Source: Micavibrio sp. UBA6145
GTDB taxonomy: Bacteria > Pseudomonadota > Alphaproteobacteria > Micavibrionales > UBA1664
DNA length: 64,000 nt
Reading direction: 5' to 3'
Assembly: GCA_002423205.1 (NCBI GenBank)
Contig: DIUZ01000026.1
Coordinates: 186,001-250,000 of the forward strand
The notes under the pieces were generated by a model. The model was given only the letters and a program-made list of their open reading frames with translations. It was not told the DNA's origin and made no database searches. Both the position numbers and the translations under genes were made by a program. Below, in pieces: positions 51,982 through 59,837 of this stretch. The stretch's first letter is position 1, and each line of letters starts with the position of its first letter.

Positions 51982-52811
51982 TATTTTACCTCTTCATACG
52001 GCTTGGCGACCCGTAGAAAACTTCCCTTATATATCTCATATTTTTGCAGGATCGCTTCGACGCGTCCACTATCGAGTAGTTCCTGTAACCCGGAATCTAA
52101 AAGCTCTTTCAGCTCAGTTTCGCCCTTGGCAACAGCGAGCGTGTTACCAAAAAAACGCAATGGTTCTGCCGAGACTTGCTCAAGCGAGCCAGGGTTAGCG
52201 GCGACATAAGCTTTGATCAACGATGGTTCAACAAAAGTAATATCAGCTTTACCCGCTGCAATTTTTAGAAAATTATCTGTGAATGATGCCATGGCTGGAG
52301 ACGCGATACGCAATGCCTTTGGAAAATCCGTCCGGGCAATAATATCTTCCTGCGCACCATCAATAACTGCAACGCGAATAGACGAATTATTAACGGCCTT
52401 CAGATTCTTAAACCGAGCCTCGCCCGCACGACCCCATGCCATAACAGGGCTATAGAAAACCGGAACAGTAAATGATCCCACTTTGGCGCGTGCGCTGCTG
52501 GGCCAAATACCACTACATAAAACATCATAACGACGCGCCGCTAATCCGGTAAAAATATCAGTATGAGAAACTTCCTCGACCCATTCAACTTTTAACTCGG
52601 CGTTTTTTGCCAACTCTTCAGTCAATTCATAAAAAATGCCTGAAATCACACCTGTATTAATATTCTTGATAAAATACGGTGCATATTGATTATAACCACA
52701 TTTAATAGTCCCCGTTCGCATCACGCGTTCATAAGCCGACTCAGTTTTATCTGCGGCTGATGTAGAAAAAGAGAGAAGAAAAATGACTACGCAAAGAATT
52801 AGTTTTTTCAC
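51981..52811 (-). CDS. Periplasmic substrate-binding protein (family 3), second copy
   Basis: The 276-residue precursor has a signal peptide (LILCVVIFLLSFSTSAADK), then the family 3 solute-binding fold: MRTGTIKCGYNQYAPYF, ELTEELAKNAELKVEWVEE, YDVLCSGIWPSSARAK and GKADITFVEPSLIKAYV. It is a tandem paralogue of the neighbouring gene at 52808, sharing YERVMRT near the start and LRVAKPYE at the end. Its DNA is noticeably more AT-rich than its neighbours, which may point to a different origin or relaxed constraint. The ligand is unknown. Confidence 0.85.
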   Translation of the reverse strand: MKKLILCVVIFLLSFSTSAADKTESAYERVMRTGTIKCGYNQYAPYFIKNINTGVISGIFYELTEELAKNAELKVEWVEEVSHTDIFTGLAARRYDVLCSGIWPSSARAKVGSFTVPVFYSPVMAWGRAGEARFKNLKAVNNSSIRVAVIDGAQEDIIARTDFPKALRIASPAMASFTDNFLKIAAGKADITFVEPSLIKAYVAANPGSLEQVSAEPLRFFGNTLAVAKGETELKELLDSGLQELLDSGRVEAILQKYEIYKGSFLRVAKPYEEVK

Positions 52812-53638
52812 TTCGATCCCTCATAAGGTTTAGCCACGCGCAGGATACTGCCCGGGTATTTTTCATGATGCGCAATGATGCGGTCCATGTGGCCACTGCT
52901 GACGATCTGGTTGAATGCCGCGTCCAGCATCATCTTCAGGCGGATATCATCCATGGGCAATGCAATCGTATCTGCAAAAACGCGCATGGGTTTGTCGGCC
53001 GTGATGTTGCGCAAAGTGCCCGGGTGCTTGGCCATGAAATCTTCCGCCGTCCACGCTTCGTAAAAACTGACATCCGCCTTTTTGGTGATGATGCCCAGCA
53101 TCTGTTCTGATGCCTCAGCGCTGTTGGGCAGTGAATAAAGCTTGGCCTTTGGAAAATCCTGCCGCGCGATGATGCCGGACATTTCGCCGTCGGTGTTGAT
53201 GATCGTAACTTTCGGATCGTTGATAAGGTTCAGGTCTTTATCAAAGCGGTGATCGTCCTTGCGCACATATGCGTGAACCGGCGAGTAATAAAGCGGGCGC
53301 GAAAAGAACATATACTGCCCCTCCGCCGGGTTTTCCCAGAAACCGATGCATATCGCGTCAACCTTGCCCGTACGCACGGCGTCCACCGTTGTGCCCCATG
53401 TCAGTTCCATCGTCCATTCGACCTTCATGTTCAAAAGCCGCGCGGCCTCTTCCATGACTTCGGGAATGATGCCGGAGAATTTTTTGGTATTGGGATCAAT
53501 GATGACCGCCGGTGCATACGGAACGTAACCACAACGTATTGTTCGCGTGCGCATGACACGCTCGTAACTGGTCTCGGCCATCGCGGGCGCGGCGATCAGA
53601 ACAAGGATCAGGGCCAGTAAAAAATTCTTCACAATCAA
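52808..53638 (-). CDS. Periplasmic substrate-binding protein (family 3), first copy
   Basis: The 276-residue precursor has a signal peptide ending near APAMA-ET, then YERVMRTRTIRCGYVPYAP, SGIIPEVMEEAARLLNMKVEW, TGKVDAICIGFWENPAEGQ and KKADVSFYEAWTAEDFM, matching amino-acid-type binding proteins. It overlaps the permease gene upstream and the second binding-protein gene downstream by four bases each. The differing binding-site residues between the two copies suggest that they recognise different ligands. Confidence 0.87.
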   Translation of the reverse strand: MIVKNFLLALILVLIAAPAMAETSYERVMRTRTIRCGYVPYAPAVIIDPNTKKFSGIIPEVMEEAARLLNMKVEWTMELTWGTTVDAVRTGKVDAICIGFWENPAEGQYMFFSRPLYYSPVHAYVRKDDHRFDKDLNLINDPKVTIINTDGEMSGIIARQDFPKAKLYSLPNSAEASEQMLGIITKKADVSFYEAWTAEDFMAKHPGTLRNITADKPMRVFADTIALPMDDIRLKMMLDAAFNQIVSSGHMDRIIAHHEKYPGSILRVAKPYEGSK

Positions 53639-54300
53639 TGCTCCGATAAATCACGTGTGTATTTATGTTTCAGCCACAGAGCCAGGCCGTTGACCGGCAG
53701 GCACACCATCAAAAAGAAAACGCCCAGCGCCGTATAAATCTCCACCGGTCGATACACCTGCGCGTTGATGCGCTGCGCCGCGCGGAAAATCTCATCGACG
53801 GAAATCAGGGACGTAAACAGCGTCGTATGCAACAGCATGACCTGTAACAAAAGCAGCGGCGGCAGAACCTCGCGGAAGATCAGCGGCAGCTGGATATCCA
53901 GTATCGTCTGCCTGCGCGTAAGCCCCGTAACTTTTGCCGCTGTCAGGTATTGCTGTGGAAAATCATTCAAAGCACCACGCACGATATCGGCTACGGCAAA
54001 GATATTGATGACCGCCAGCGTGAACGCGCCCGTATAAAACGGGTCAATCACCACATCCATCATCGCCTGCGCCGGGTAATGCAGCCAGAACAGGAACACC
54101 AGAATCGGCACCCCCGAAAGGACAAACGCAACCGCGCGCGACGGAATGCCGATCGACAATTTGTAACGCGACCCCGCCACACCCAGCGCACTGCCCAGCA
54201 CCAGACCGCAGACCCAGATAATAACCGACAGCTGCAACGTCACGCGAAGCCCGCTTAAGAAAGCGGGATAATATGTGGTCAGGATATCCCAGACGCCCAT
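53635..54300 (-). CDS. Amino-acid-type ABC transporter permease
   Basis: This 221-residue inner-membrane protein is the only permease in the operon and presumably acts as a homodimer. It has about five transmembrane segments (starting YYPAFLSGLRVTLQLSVIIWV) and the HisM/GlnP-type coupling loop, here DIVRGALNDFPQQYLTAAKVTGLTRR in two parts, EAA-like. It follows the wHTH regulator gene by eight bases and overlaps the first binding-protein gene by four. Confidence 0.88.
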   Translation of the reverse strand: MGVWDILTTYYPAFLSGLRVTLQLSVIIWVCGLVLGSALGVAGSRYKLSIGIPSRAVAFVLSGVPILVFLFWLHYPAQAMMDVVIDPFYTGAFTLAVINIFAVADIVRGALNDFPQQYLTAAKVTGLTRRQTILDIQLPLIFREVLPPLLLLQVMLLHTTLFTSLISVDEIFRAAQRINAQVYRPVEIYTALGVFFLMVCLPVNGLALWLKHKYTRDLSEH

Positions 54301-54308
54301 GCTTTGCC

Positions 54309-54908
54309 CTATGCCACGAAATGATAACCGTCACCGGTCGTGACGATGATACGTGGATCACCGGGGTCGGCTTCGATCTTTTTACGCAGGCGGTAGATAT
54401 GCGTCTCAAGCGTGTGCGTATCCAGACCGGGGCGATACCCCCACACGCGTTGTAACAAATCCTCACGCTGCACCTCCGCGCCTTGCGCATCGAACAGGCA
54501 CGCAAGCAACCGCGCCTCCGTATCCGTCAGCGTGATCGTGCGCGTATCCGCCTGCCGCGCCACAAGACGGCCCGGGTCCAGCGTCCAGTCCTTGTATGAT
54601 CGCGGCGCAGAAAGCCCGGACGTGCTGGTCGCCAGCACCTCCAGCGCCTCAAGCACATCAACCATGCGGACGGGAATCGCCAGCACCTGCGCGCCGTCCG
54701 GCATCTGCGCCCGTGCGCCCAGCACCACGGCGGGCAGATCCCCGGCGGTGCCGGCATCGCCGCTGGGCGTGACCAGCACGGCAATGGGGCGTTCATTGGC
54801 ACCGGCCAGCGCCAGCGCGCCCGCCTGCCCGTTCAGCACATCGGCGAAAGCCTGGTGTTCCGCCGGGTCTGCGGCAATCACACGTATGGGGATATGGGGT
54901 AATGTCAT
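54309..54908 (-). CDS. Winged-helix regulator with a vestigial receiver-like N-terminus
   Basis: The product (199 residues from ATG 54908) has a C-terminal OmpR/PhoB winged helix: LTDTEARLLACLFDAQGAEV, REDLLQRVWGY, LDTHTLETHIYRLRKKIE and VTTGDGYHFVA. The N-terminal 90 residues (IRVIAADPAEHQAFADVL, then PIAVLVTPSG) look like a receiver that has lost the phospho-acceptor and the acidic pair. It is the first gene of the ABC operon, so it may control transport. A GTG at 54935 is an alternative start. The plus strand opposite is only a mirror reading frame. Confidence 0.8.
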   Translation of the reverse strand: MTLPHIPIRVIAADPAEHQAFADVLNGQAGALALAGANERPIAVLVTPSGDAGTAGDLPAVVLGARAQMPDGAQVLAIPVRMVDVLEALEVLATSTSGLSAPRSYKDWTLDPGRLVARQADTRTITLTDTEARLLACLFDAQGAEVQREDLLQRVWGYRPGLDTHTLETHIYRLRKKIEADPGDPRIIVTTGDGYHFVA

Positions 54909-54948
54909 GCCCCAAGTCTGGCATGGGGTTTGCACTTATCAAGCTGCA

Positions 54949-55599
54949 ATGCGCATTATTCAGCCCCTGCCGGTGCAAGACCCTACGGCCCTCGACCCCG
55001 CCGCGCCGTCCCGCCGTAACCGTTTTTCAGTCCAGCGCACCGCCGGCACCATGCCCACATGGGCCCCCAAAGGCGTCGAAGCTGCCAATTTTGCCGATCC
55101 CACTGCCGCCAACGCCCTCAAAGTCGAGACCGGTGTCACCGAAAACCAGCGCCCCGGCTTCAAAGATCTGCTTGATGTGGTCAACCCGCTCCAGCACATA
55201 CCCTTGGTCAATGTCGCGTACCGTAAAATAACCGGCGATGAAATAAGTGCACCCGCTCAGTTCATGGGTGGAATGCTGTTTGGAGGCCCAATTGGGGCAG
55301 TTGCGGCCATGGCCAACATCGCGATGAAGGAACGGACCGGGCAATCATTTGGCGAACGCGCCTATGCCATGCTTGATCGCAACTCAGGTCAAAACACAGA
55401 CGCGCCGGTCATAAAACTGGCCGCCCGCTGGAAGGACGAACCCCGTATGGCCGGCACCATGCCTGTCTGGGGCCAGGATAATGCTGTGGCCATCGCCCGG
55501 ATCCCCCCGACGGTCATTCCAACCGGCAATATCTCGTCGCAGACCAATTTTGCGATACTTTTGAACGACTTATCTTCTGACACACACAATATCTCGTAG
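54949..55599 (+). CDS. Hypothetical protein with a hydrophobic hairpin
   Basis: This 216-residue protein is not recognised. It starts MRIIQPLPVQDPTALDPAAPS and has a low-complexity, proline/alanine-rich N-terminus. A middle block (GFKDLLDVVNPLQHIPLVNVAYRKITGD) precedes a glycine-rich hydrophobic stretch, FMGGMLFGGPIGAVAAMANIA, that may dip into the membrane. The element AGTMP-x-W appears twice (near residues 33 and 160), suggesting an internal repeat. It starts 41 bases from the divergent regulator gene. A longer in-frame reading to 54412 overlaps that gene and is not supported. Confidence 0.55.
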   Translation: MRIIQPLPVQDPTALDPAAPSRRNRFSVQRTAGTMPTWAPKGVEAANFADPTAANALKVETGVTENQRPGFKDLLDVVNPLQHIPLVNVAYRKITGDEISAPAQFMGGMLFGGPIGAVAAMANIAMKERTGQSFGERAYAMLDRNSGQNTDAPVIKLAARWKDEPRMAGTMPVWGQDNAVAIARIPPTVIPTGNISSQTNFAILLNDLSSDTHNIS

Positions 55600-55613
55600 T
55601 TCCTGCTTCGTTC

Positions 55614-55686
55614 ACACACAAGATGTTGCGTGTGTTTGCGAATCGCCTGAGAATCGTTCTCACAGGGCGCGGCATTTCTGACGCCC
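55614..55686 (+). other. Three consecutive hairpins in the gap between two hypothetical genes
   Basis: In the 114-base gap, ACACAC (55614-55619) pairs with GTGTGT (55630-55635), TGAGAA (55648-55653) with TTCTCA (55657-55662) across TCG, and GGGCG (55665-55669) with CGCCC (55682-55686). No T-run follows, so they are not an ordinary terminator. The gap could be a structured leader of the gene at 55714 or a 3' UTR. Confidence 0.4.
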
Positions 55687-55713
55687 AAAATCAAAAAAGA
55701 CGGGGATTACACC

Positions 55714-55953
55714 ATGACAACAGGCCTTCCGATTTCGGCACTGCGCGACCTGCGCCTGATGGAACAGTTTTTTGAACCCGAAAACGCCTGTTCGTATGAA
55801 TCCGACCTCGTCAAACTCTACGGCGAAGAATCCGTCTGGTCCGCCGTCGAAGACGGCCTGATCGAACACCGCCGCCTGCCCTTCTCCGACGGTCTGGAAC
55901 GCTGCATCTGCTGGCTCACCCCGCGCGGTCGCGCCCTCGCCGATAAAAACTAA
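55714..55953 (+). CDS. Small hypothetical protein
   Basis: This 79-residue soluble protein (MTTGLPISALRDLRLMEQFF, later ENACSYESDLVKLYGEESVW and CWLTPRGRALADKN) is not recognised. The end, 'WLTPRGRALA', resembles the last helix and wing of small winged-helix proteins, and the length would fit a single such domain. GGGG lies 9 bases before the ATG. It sits between two hairpin-rich gaps with no obvious operon partner. Confidence 0.6.
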   Translation: MTTGLPISALRDLRLMEQFFEPENACSYESDLVKLYGEESVWSAVEDGLIEHRRLPFSDGLERCICWLTPRGRALADKN

Positions 55954-55960
55954 GCCTGGA

Positions 55961-56033
55961 GCCGCATTGCGGCGACTGGCCGCGACTGCGGCCCGCGCGA
56001 CTTACTCGCGCGAAGCCAAGGAGGACAAAGTCC
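55961..56033. repeat. Cluster of four GC-rich perfect hairpins
   Basis: Immediately after the small gene come GCCGCA/TGCGGC (55961-55966, 55968-55973), GGCCGC/GCGGCC (55978-55983, 55988-55993; loop GACT), CGCGCGA/TCGCGCG (55994-56000, 56006-56012; loop CTTAC) and GGAC/GTCC (56023-56026, 56030-56033; loop AAA). The second and third abut with no gap. The first two share the words GCGGC and CGACTG. The cluster resembles extragenic palindromic elements or a small RNA. The remaining 95 bases to the next gene hold nothing recognised apart from its ribosome site. Confidence 0.55.
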
Positions 56034-56128
56034 GACGCCCGGCGCCTGAGGGGCACAATTAAGCTCTATTGCCGGAAACCCCCGCCGCATTTACAATTTT
56101 TGAAATTGTTCGTTCAAGGGGTCCTTCC

Positions 56129-56728
56129 ATGTCGCGTTTTCTCATTCTGCTGTCCTGCCTGTTGCTGAGCGCCTGCGCCAACGGTCTGGGCACCAGCCCC
56201 AACCCGTTTTCGACATCGGGCCGCGCCCTGACCTCGTACAACTACAACGCCGTCGACTCCCTCATCTGGCGCGCCGGCCGTGCCGTGAACAAAAACACGC
56301 CGATCCTCGTATCCACCATCGCCGACGTAAACAGGGTCAACGCATCTTCCACCCTGGGCCGCACGATTTCCGAGCATCTGGCGTCCCATCTGGCCGAGGA
56401 AGGTTACAAAGTCACTGAAATGAAGCTCCGCCAGGGCATCACCATCCAGCAGGGCGGCATCAGCGACGCATCGGCTGGCGAATTCCTGCTCTCGCGTGAC
56501 GTCCGTGACGTTGCCGGCGAACACAAGGCCGCCGCCGCCATCACCGGTACCTATTCCGTGGCTGTAAACAACGTTCTTGTCAGCCTGCATCTGGTTGACC
56601 TGCGGACCGGCACCATCATCGCGGGCTATGACTATTCCCTGCCCAAGACCGAAGACGTCGCCGCCATGACCCGCGACAGCGCCTCCGGCACCGGCCACGC
56701 ACCGTTCTTCACCAGCAACGGCTTCTAA
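56129..56728 (+). CDS. FlgO-like outer-membrane lipoprotein
   Basis: The product (199 residues from ATG 56129) has a lipoprotein signal: MSRFLILLSCLLLSAC with lipobox LLSAC and mature alanine/asparagine at +2 and +3. The FlgO-type domain follows: ILVSTIADVNRVNASSTLGR, ISEHLASHLAEEGYKV, LLSRDVRDVAGEHKAAA and NNVLVSLHLVDLRTGTIIAG. In Vibrio FlgO is associated with flagella, but the domain also occurs in non-flagellar lipoproteins and no flagellar genes are here. An in-frame start at 56069 would bury the signal, so 56129 is preferred. Confidence 0.8.
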   Translation: MSRFLILLSCLLLSACANGLGTSPNPFSTSGRALTSYNYNAVDSLIWRAGRAVNKNTPILVSTIADVNRVNASSTLGRTISEHLASHLAEEGYKVTEMKLRQGITIQQGGISDASAGEFLLSRDVRDVAGEHKAAAAITGTYSVAVNNVLVSLHLVDLRTGTIIAGYDYSLPKTEDVAAMTRDSASGTGHAPFFTSNGF

Positions 56729-56760
56729 ACCTTAGGGTTTTGGCCTATAGTCCAACGGCT

Positions 56761-57123
56761 ATGGCAGACGACGATACCAACATACCCATACCGGGCCGCG
56801 ACAATGACGCAGGCTCCGAAGATGGTGGCGCCGAATCCGGCGTCATGATCAAGTCGCGTCCCAAGACGCGCCGCCCGGCCATGTACAAAGTATTGCTGCT
56901 GAATGACGATTTTACCCCGATGGATTTCGTCGTCCATATCCTTGAAAAATTCTTCTCGAAAACAAGGCCCGAGGCCACCGACATCATGCTGCATGTCCAC
57001 CGCCGCGGCGTCGGCATCTGCGGGATCTACACCTACGAAATCGCCGAAACCAAGGTCACGCAGGTGATGGATTACGCCCGCGCCCACGAACAACCCCTGC
57101 AATGCACTATGGAGAAAGAATAA
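56761..57123 (+). CDS. clpS: ATP-dependent Clp protease adaptor ClpS
   Basis: ClpS delivers N-degron substrates to ClpAP. The 120-residue protein has a long acidic, disordered N-terminus (MADDDTNIPIPGRDNDAGSE), needed for engaging ClpA. The core has YKVLLLNDDFTPMDFVVHIL, VHRRGVGICGIYTYEIAETKV and the end HEQPLQCTMEKE. The substrate pocket residues near NDD and M are conserved. The start at 56761 follows the lipoprotein gene by 32 bases. Its stop shares a base with the yciI start. Confidence 0.94.
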   Translation: MADDDTNIPIPGRDNDAGSEDGGAESGVMIKSRPKTRRPAMYKVLLLNDDFTPMDFVVHILEKFFSKTRPEATDIMLHVHRRGVGICGIYTYEIAETKVTQVMDYARAHEQPLQCTMEKE

Positions 57124-57407
57124 TGTACGTCGTCATGCTGCATTACAAAGTCGGCCTTGATGTCATGGACCAGCACCGCCCCGCCCATCTGGAATGGCTG
57201 AAAAAGGGTTATGCTGACGGCATGCTGCTCGCATCCGGCCGCCAGAACCCGCCCACGGGCGGCTGTATCCTGGCCCGCGCCATGCCGCGCGAAAAACTGG
57301 ATGCGTATCTGGCCACCGACCCGTTCAAATCGGCGGACCTGGCCGACTACCAAGTCACTGAATTCAATCCCAATTTATGGGCCCCCGAACTTCAGGGCGT
57401 TCAATAA
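57123..57407 (+). CDS. YciI family protein
   Basis: The 94-residue protein has the ferredoxin-like YciI fold: MYVVMLHYKVGLDVMDQHRP, AHLEWLKKGYADGMLLASGR, the PTGGCILARA strand and DPFKSADLADYQVTEFNP. The conserved histidine (HRPAHLEWL) and aspartate typical of the family are present. YciI proteins are small enzymes or domains of poorly known role. The gene lies between clpS and clpA, which are normally adjacent, and is translationally coupled to clpS. Confidence 0.87.
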   Translation: MYVVMLHYKVGLDVMDQHRPAHLEWLKKGYADGMLLASGRQNPPTGGCILARAMPREKLDAYLATDPFKSADLADYQVTEFNPNLWAPELQGVQ

Positions 57408-57482
57408 CCCGTTGGACATGGAAAAAACGGCGCGTCTGCGCTATATTGTAATCCTAGCCCCGGGAAAGGTTTATTTAAGGTA

Positions 57483-59786
57483 ATGCTTTCCAAAAATCTT
57501 GAAGCCACACTCCACCGCGCCCTCGATCTGGCGACAGCGCGTCGCCATGAATACGCGACGCTTGAGCATTTGCTGCTGGCACTGACCGATGACCCGGACG
57601 CGCTGGCCGTCATGCGCTCCTGCGGCGCGTCGACGACCGACCTTCAGGAACAGCTTGTCCGCTATCTCGATACGGAATTGATGAACCTCATCAACCCGAC
57701 GATCGAGGAAGCCAAACCCACCACCGGTTTTCAGCGCGTGCTGCAACGCGCCGCCATCCACGTCCAGTCATCGGGCCGCGAGGAAGTCACCGGCGCAAAC
57801 GTTCTGGTCGCCCTGTTCTCCGAACGCGAAAGCCATGCCGTCTTCTTCCTGACCGAACAGGACATGACGCGTTTCGACGCCGTCAATTACATCAGCCATG
57901 GCATCGCCAAGGTCGGCGCGAGCGACGCACCCAAAACCCCGCGCGCCGCCGGCTCCACGGTTGAGGAAGAAAACGACGACGTCAAAAAAGGCGCGGACGC
58001 CCTCAAGGCCTACTGCATCAACCTCAATGAAAAGGCCAAGGTCGGTAAAGTCGACCCGCTGATCGGCCGTGAGAAAGAGGTTGAGCGCACGATCCAGATT
58101 CTGTGCCGCCGCTCCAAGAACAACCCGCTTCTGGTGGGTGATCCCGGTGTCGGTAAAACGGCCATCGCCGAAGGTCTGGCCCGCCGCATCATTGAGAACA
58201 AAATCCCGGCTGTCCTCAAAAACGCGACCATTTATGCGCTTGATATGGGCACACTGCTGGCCGGCACCCGGTATCGCGGCGACTTTGAAGAACGCCTCAA
58301 GGCCGTCATCACGCAGGTCGAGAAAACCGAAGGTGCGGTCCTGTTCATTGACGAGATCCATACCGTTATCGGTGCCGGTGCCACATCGGGCGGCGCGATG
58401 GATGCATCCAATCTGCTCAAACCAGCTCTGTCATCAGGGTCGATCCGCTGTATTGGTTCAACCACGTACAAAGAATACCGCCAGCATTTTGAAAAAGACC
58501 GCGCGCTTGTCCGCCGCTTCCAGAAAATAGACGTGGTCGAACCCAGCGTCGATGACACCATCAAAATCCTGATGGGCCTGAAAGGCGTGTACGAAGCCCA
58601 CCACAAACTTAAATTCACGGACGACGCCGTCCGCGCAGCCGTTGAACTGTCCGCCAAATACATCAACGACCGCAAACTGCCGGACAAGGCCATCGACGTG
58701 ATCGACGAGGCCGGTGCTGCGCAGATGCTGCTGGCCGAAGCCGACCGCAAGGAACTCATCGGCGTGGAAGATGTTGAGGCGATCGTGGCCCTGATGGCCC
58801 GCATCCCGCCCAAATCCGTTTCCAAAGACGACCGAGAAGTCATCCGCAACCTTGAGCGCGACCTGCGCACCCTCGTATTCGGCCAGGACGTTGCGATCAA
58901 TGTGCTCTCCGACGCCATCAAGATGTCCCGCGCGGGCCTGCGCGATCCGGAAAAACCCATCGGCTGCTATCTGTTCAGCGGCCCGACCGGTGTCGGTAAA
59001 ACCGAAGTGTCGCGCCAGCTGGCAAAAACACTGGGCGTTGAACTCAAACGCTTCGACATGTCCGAATACATGGAACGCCACGCCGTCAGCCGCCTGATCG
59101 GCGCACCTCCGGGCTATGTCGGTTATGAACAAGGCGGGCTTCTGACCGATGCCGTGGACCAGCAGCCGCACTGCGTCCTGCTGCTCGATGAAATCGAAAA
59201 GGCCCACTCCGACATCTACAACATCCTGTTGCAGGTGATGGACTACGGCAAACTGACCGATAACAACGGCAAGAGCGTCGATTTCCGCAACGTCATCCTG
59301 ATCATGACAACCAACGCTGGCGCCGCTGCCATGGCGAAGGCGCCGATGGGCTTCTCCGGCGGTGATGTCCGTACCGGCGAAGATGTCGAGGCGATCAACC
59401 GCATGTTCACGCCTGAATTCCGCAACCGTCTTGATGCTATCGTGCCCTTCTCGGCACTGACCGGTGAAACGATTGCCCGTGTGGTCGATAAATTCGTGAT
59501 CCAGCTGGAGGCGCAACTCGCCGACCGCAATGTCACCATCGACATGTCGGACACGGCGCGTGCCTATCTGGCCAGGGAAGGGTACGACCCGGCCATGGGC
59601 GCACGCCCGCTCTCGCGCCTTATCCAGGAAAAAATCAAAAAGCCGCTGGCCGACGAATTGCTGTTTGGCAAGCTGGCCGACGGCGGCGCGGTGCGCATCG
59701 ATTACGACGGCGACAAGATCATCTTCATCTATCCGTCAAACCCGCCCAAGGCACTGCCGCGCTCACGCGAGACGCAGGACGCCTGA
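57483..59786 (+). CDS. clpA: ATP-dependent Clp protease ATP-binding subunit ClpA
   Basis: ClpA unfolds substrates for the ClpP protease. The 767-residue protein has the repeat-containing N-domain (NLEATLHRALDLATARRHEY), D1 with GDPGVGKTAIAEGLARR and VLFIDEIHTVIG, and D2 with FSGPTGVGKTEVSRQLAKTL and VLLLDEIEKAHSD. The C-terminus is MGARPLSRLIQEKIKKPLAD. No ClpB-type middle domain is present. The D1 module is the closest relative in the window of the lone ATPase at 33746. clpP is not here. Confidence 0.96.
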   Translation: MLSKNLEATLHRALDLATARRHEYATLEHLLLALTDDPDALAVMRSCGASTTDLQEQLVRYLDTELMNLINPTIEEAKPTTGFQRVLQRAAIHVQSSGREEVTGANVLVALFSERESHAVFFLTEQDMTRFDAVNYISHGIAKVGASDAPKTPRAAGSTVEEENDDVKKGADALKAYCINLNEKAKVGKVDPLIGREKEVERTIQILCRRSKNNPLLVGDPGVGKTAIAEGLARRIIENKIPAVLKNATIYALDMGTLLAGTRYRGDFEERLKAVITQVEKTEGAVLFIDEIHTVIGAGATSGGAMDASNLLKPALSSGSIRCIGSTTYKEYRQHFEKDRALVRRFQKIDVVEPSVDDTIKILMGLKGVYEAHHKLKFTDDAVRAAVELSAKYINDRKLPDKAIDVIDEAGAAQMLLAEADRKELIGVEDVEAIVALMARIPPKSVSKDDREVIRNLERDLRTLVFGQDVAINVLSDAIKMSRAGLRDPEKPIGCYLFSGPTGVGKTEVSRQLAKTLGVELKRFDMSEYMERHAVSRLIGAPPGYVGYEQGGLLTDAVDQQPHCVLLLDEIEKAHSDIYNILLQVMDYGKLTDNNGKSVDFRNVILIMTTNAGAAAMAKAPMGFSGGDVRTGEDVEAINRMFTPEFRNRLDAIVPFSALTGETIARVVDKFVIQLEAQLADRNVTIDMSDTARAYLAREGYDPAMGARPLSRLIQEKIKKPLADELLFGKLADGGAVRIDYDGDKIIFIYPSNPPKALPRSRETQDA

Positions 59787-59837
59787 TAAACACCCCGCTC
59801 TTGCCCTGATACTGCAAACAGCAGACAATTACAGGGC

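Noticed and set aside
54412..54948. A longer start for the plus-strand hypothetical protein at 54949
   Set aside because: The extra 179 codons lie antisense to the well-supported winged-helix regulator and have the arginine/serine/alanine-rich look of a mirror frame.
56020..56050. Similarity to the conserved GAGGAAAGTCC region of RNase P RNA
   Set aside because: Only about a dozen bases match, with an extra C. The 176-base gap is too short for RNase P RNA and the other conserved regions are absent.
56129..56728. Flagellar function of the FlgO-like lipoprotein
   Set aside because: No flagellar genes are present in the window and the domain occurs outside flagellar systems.
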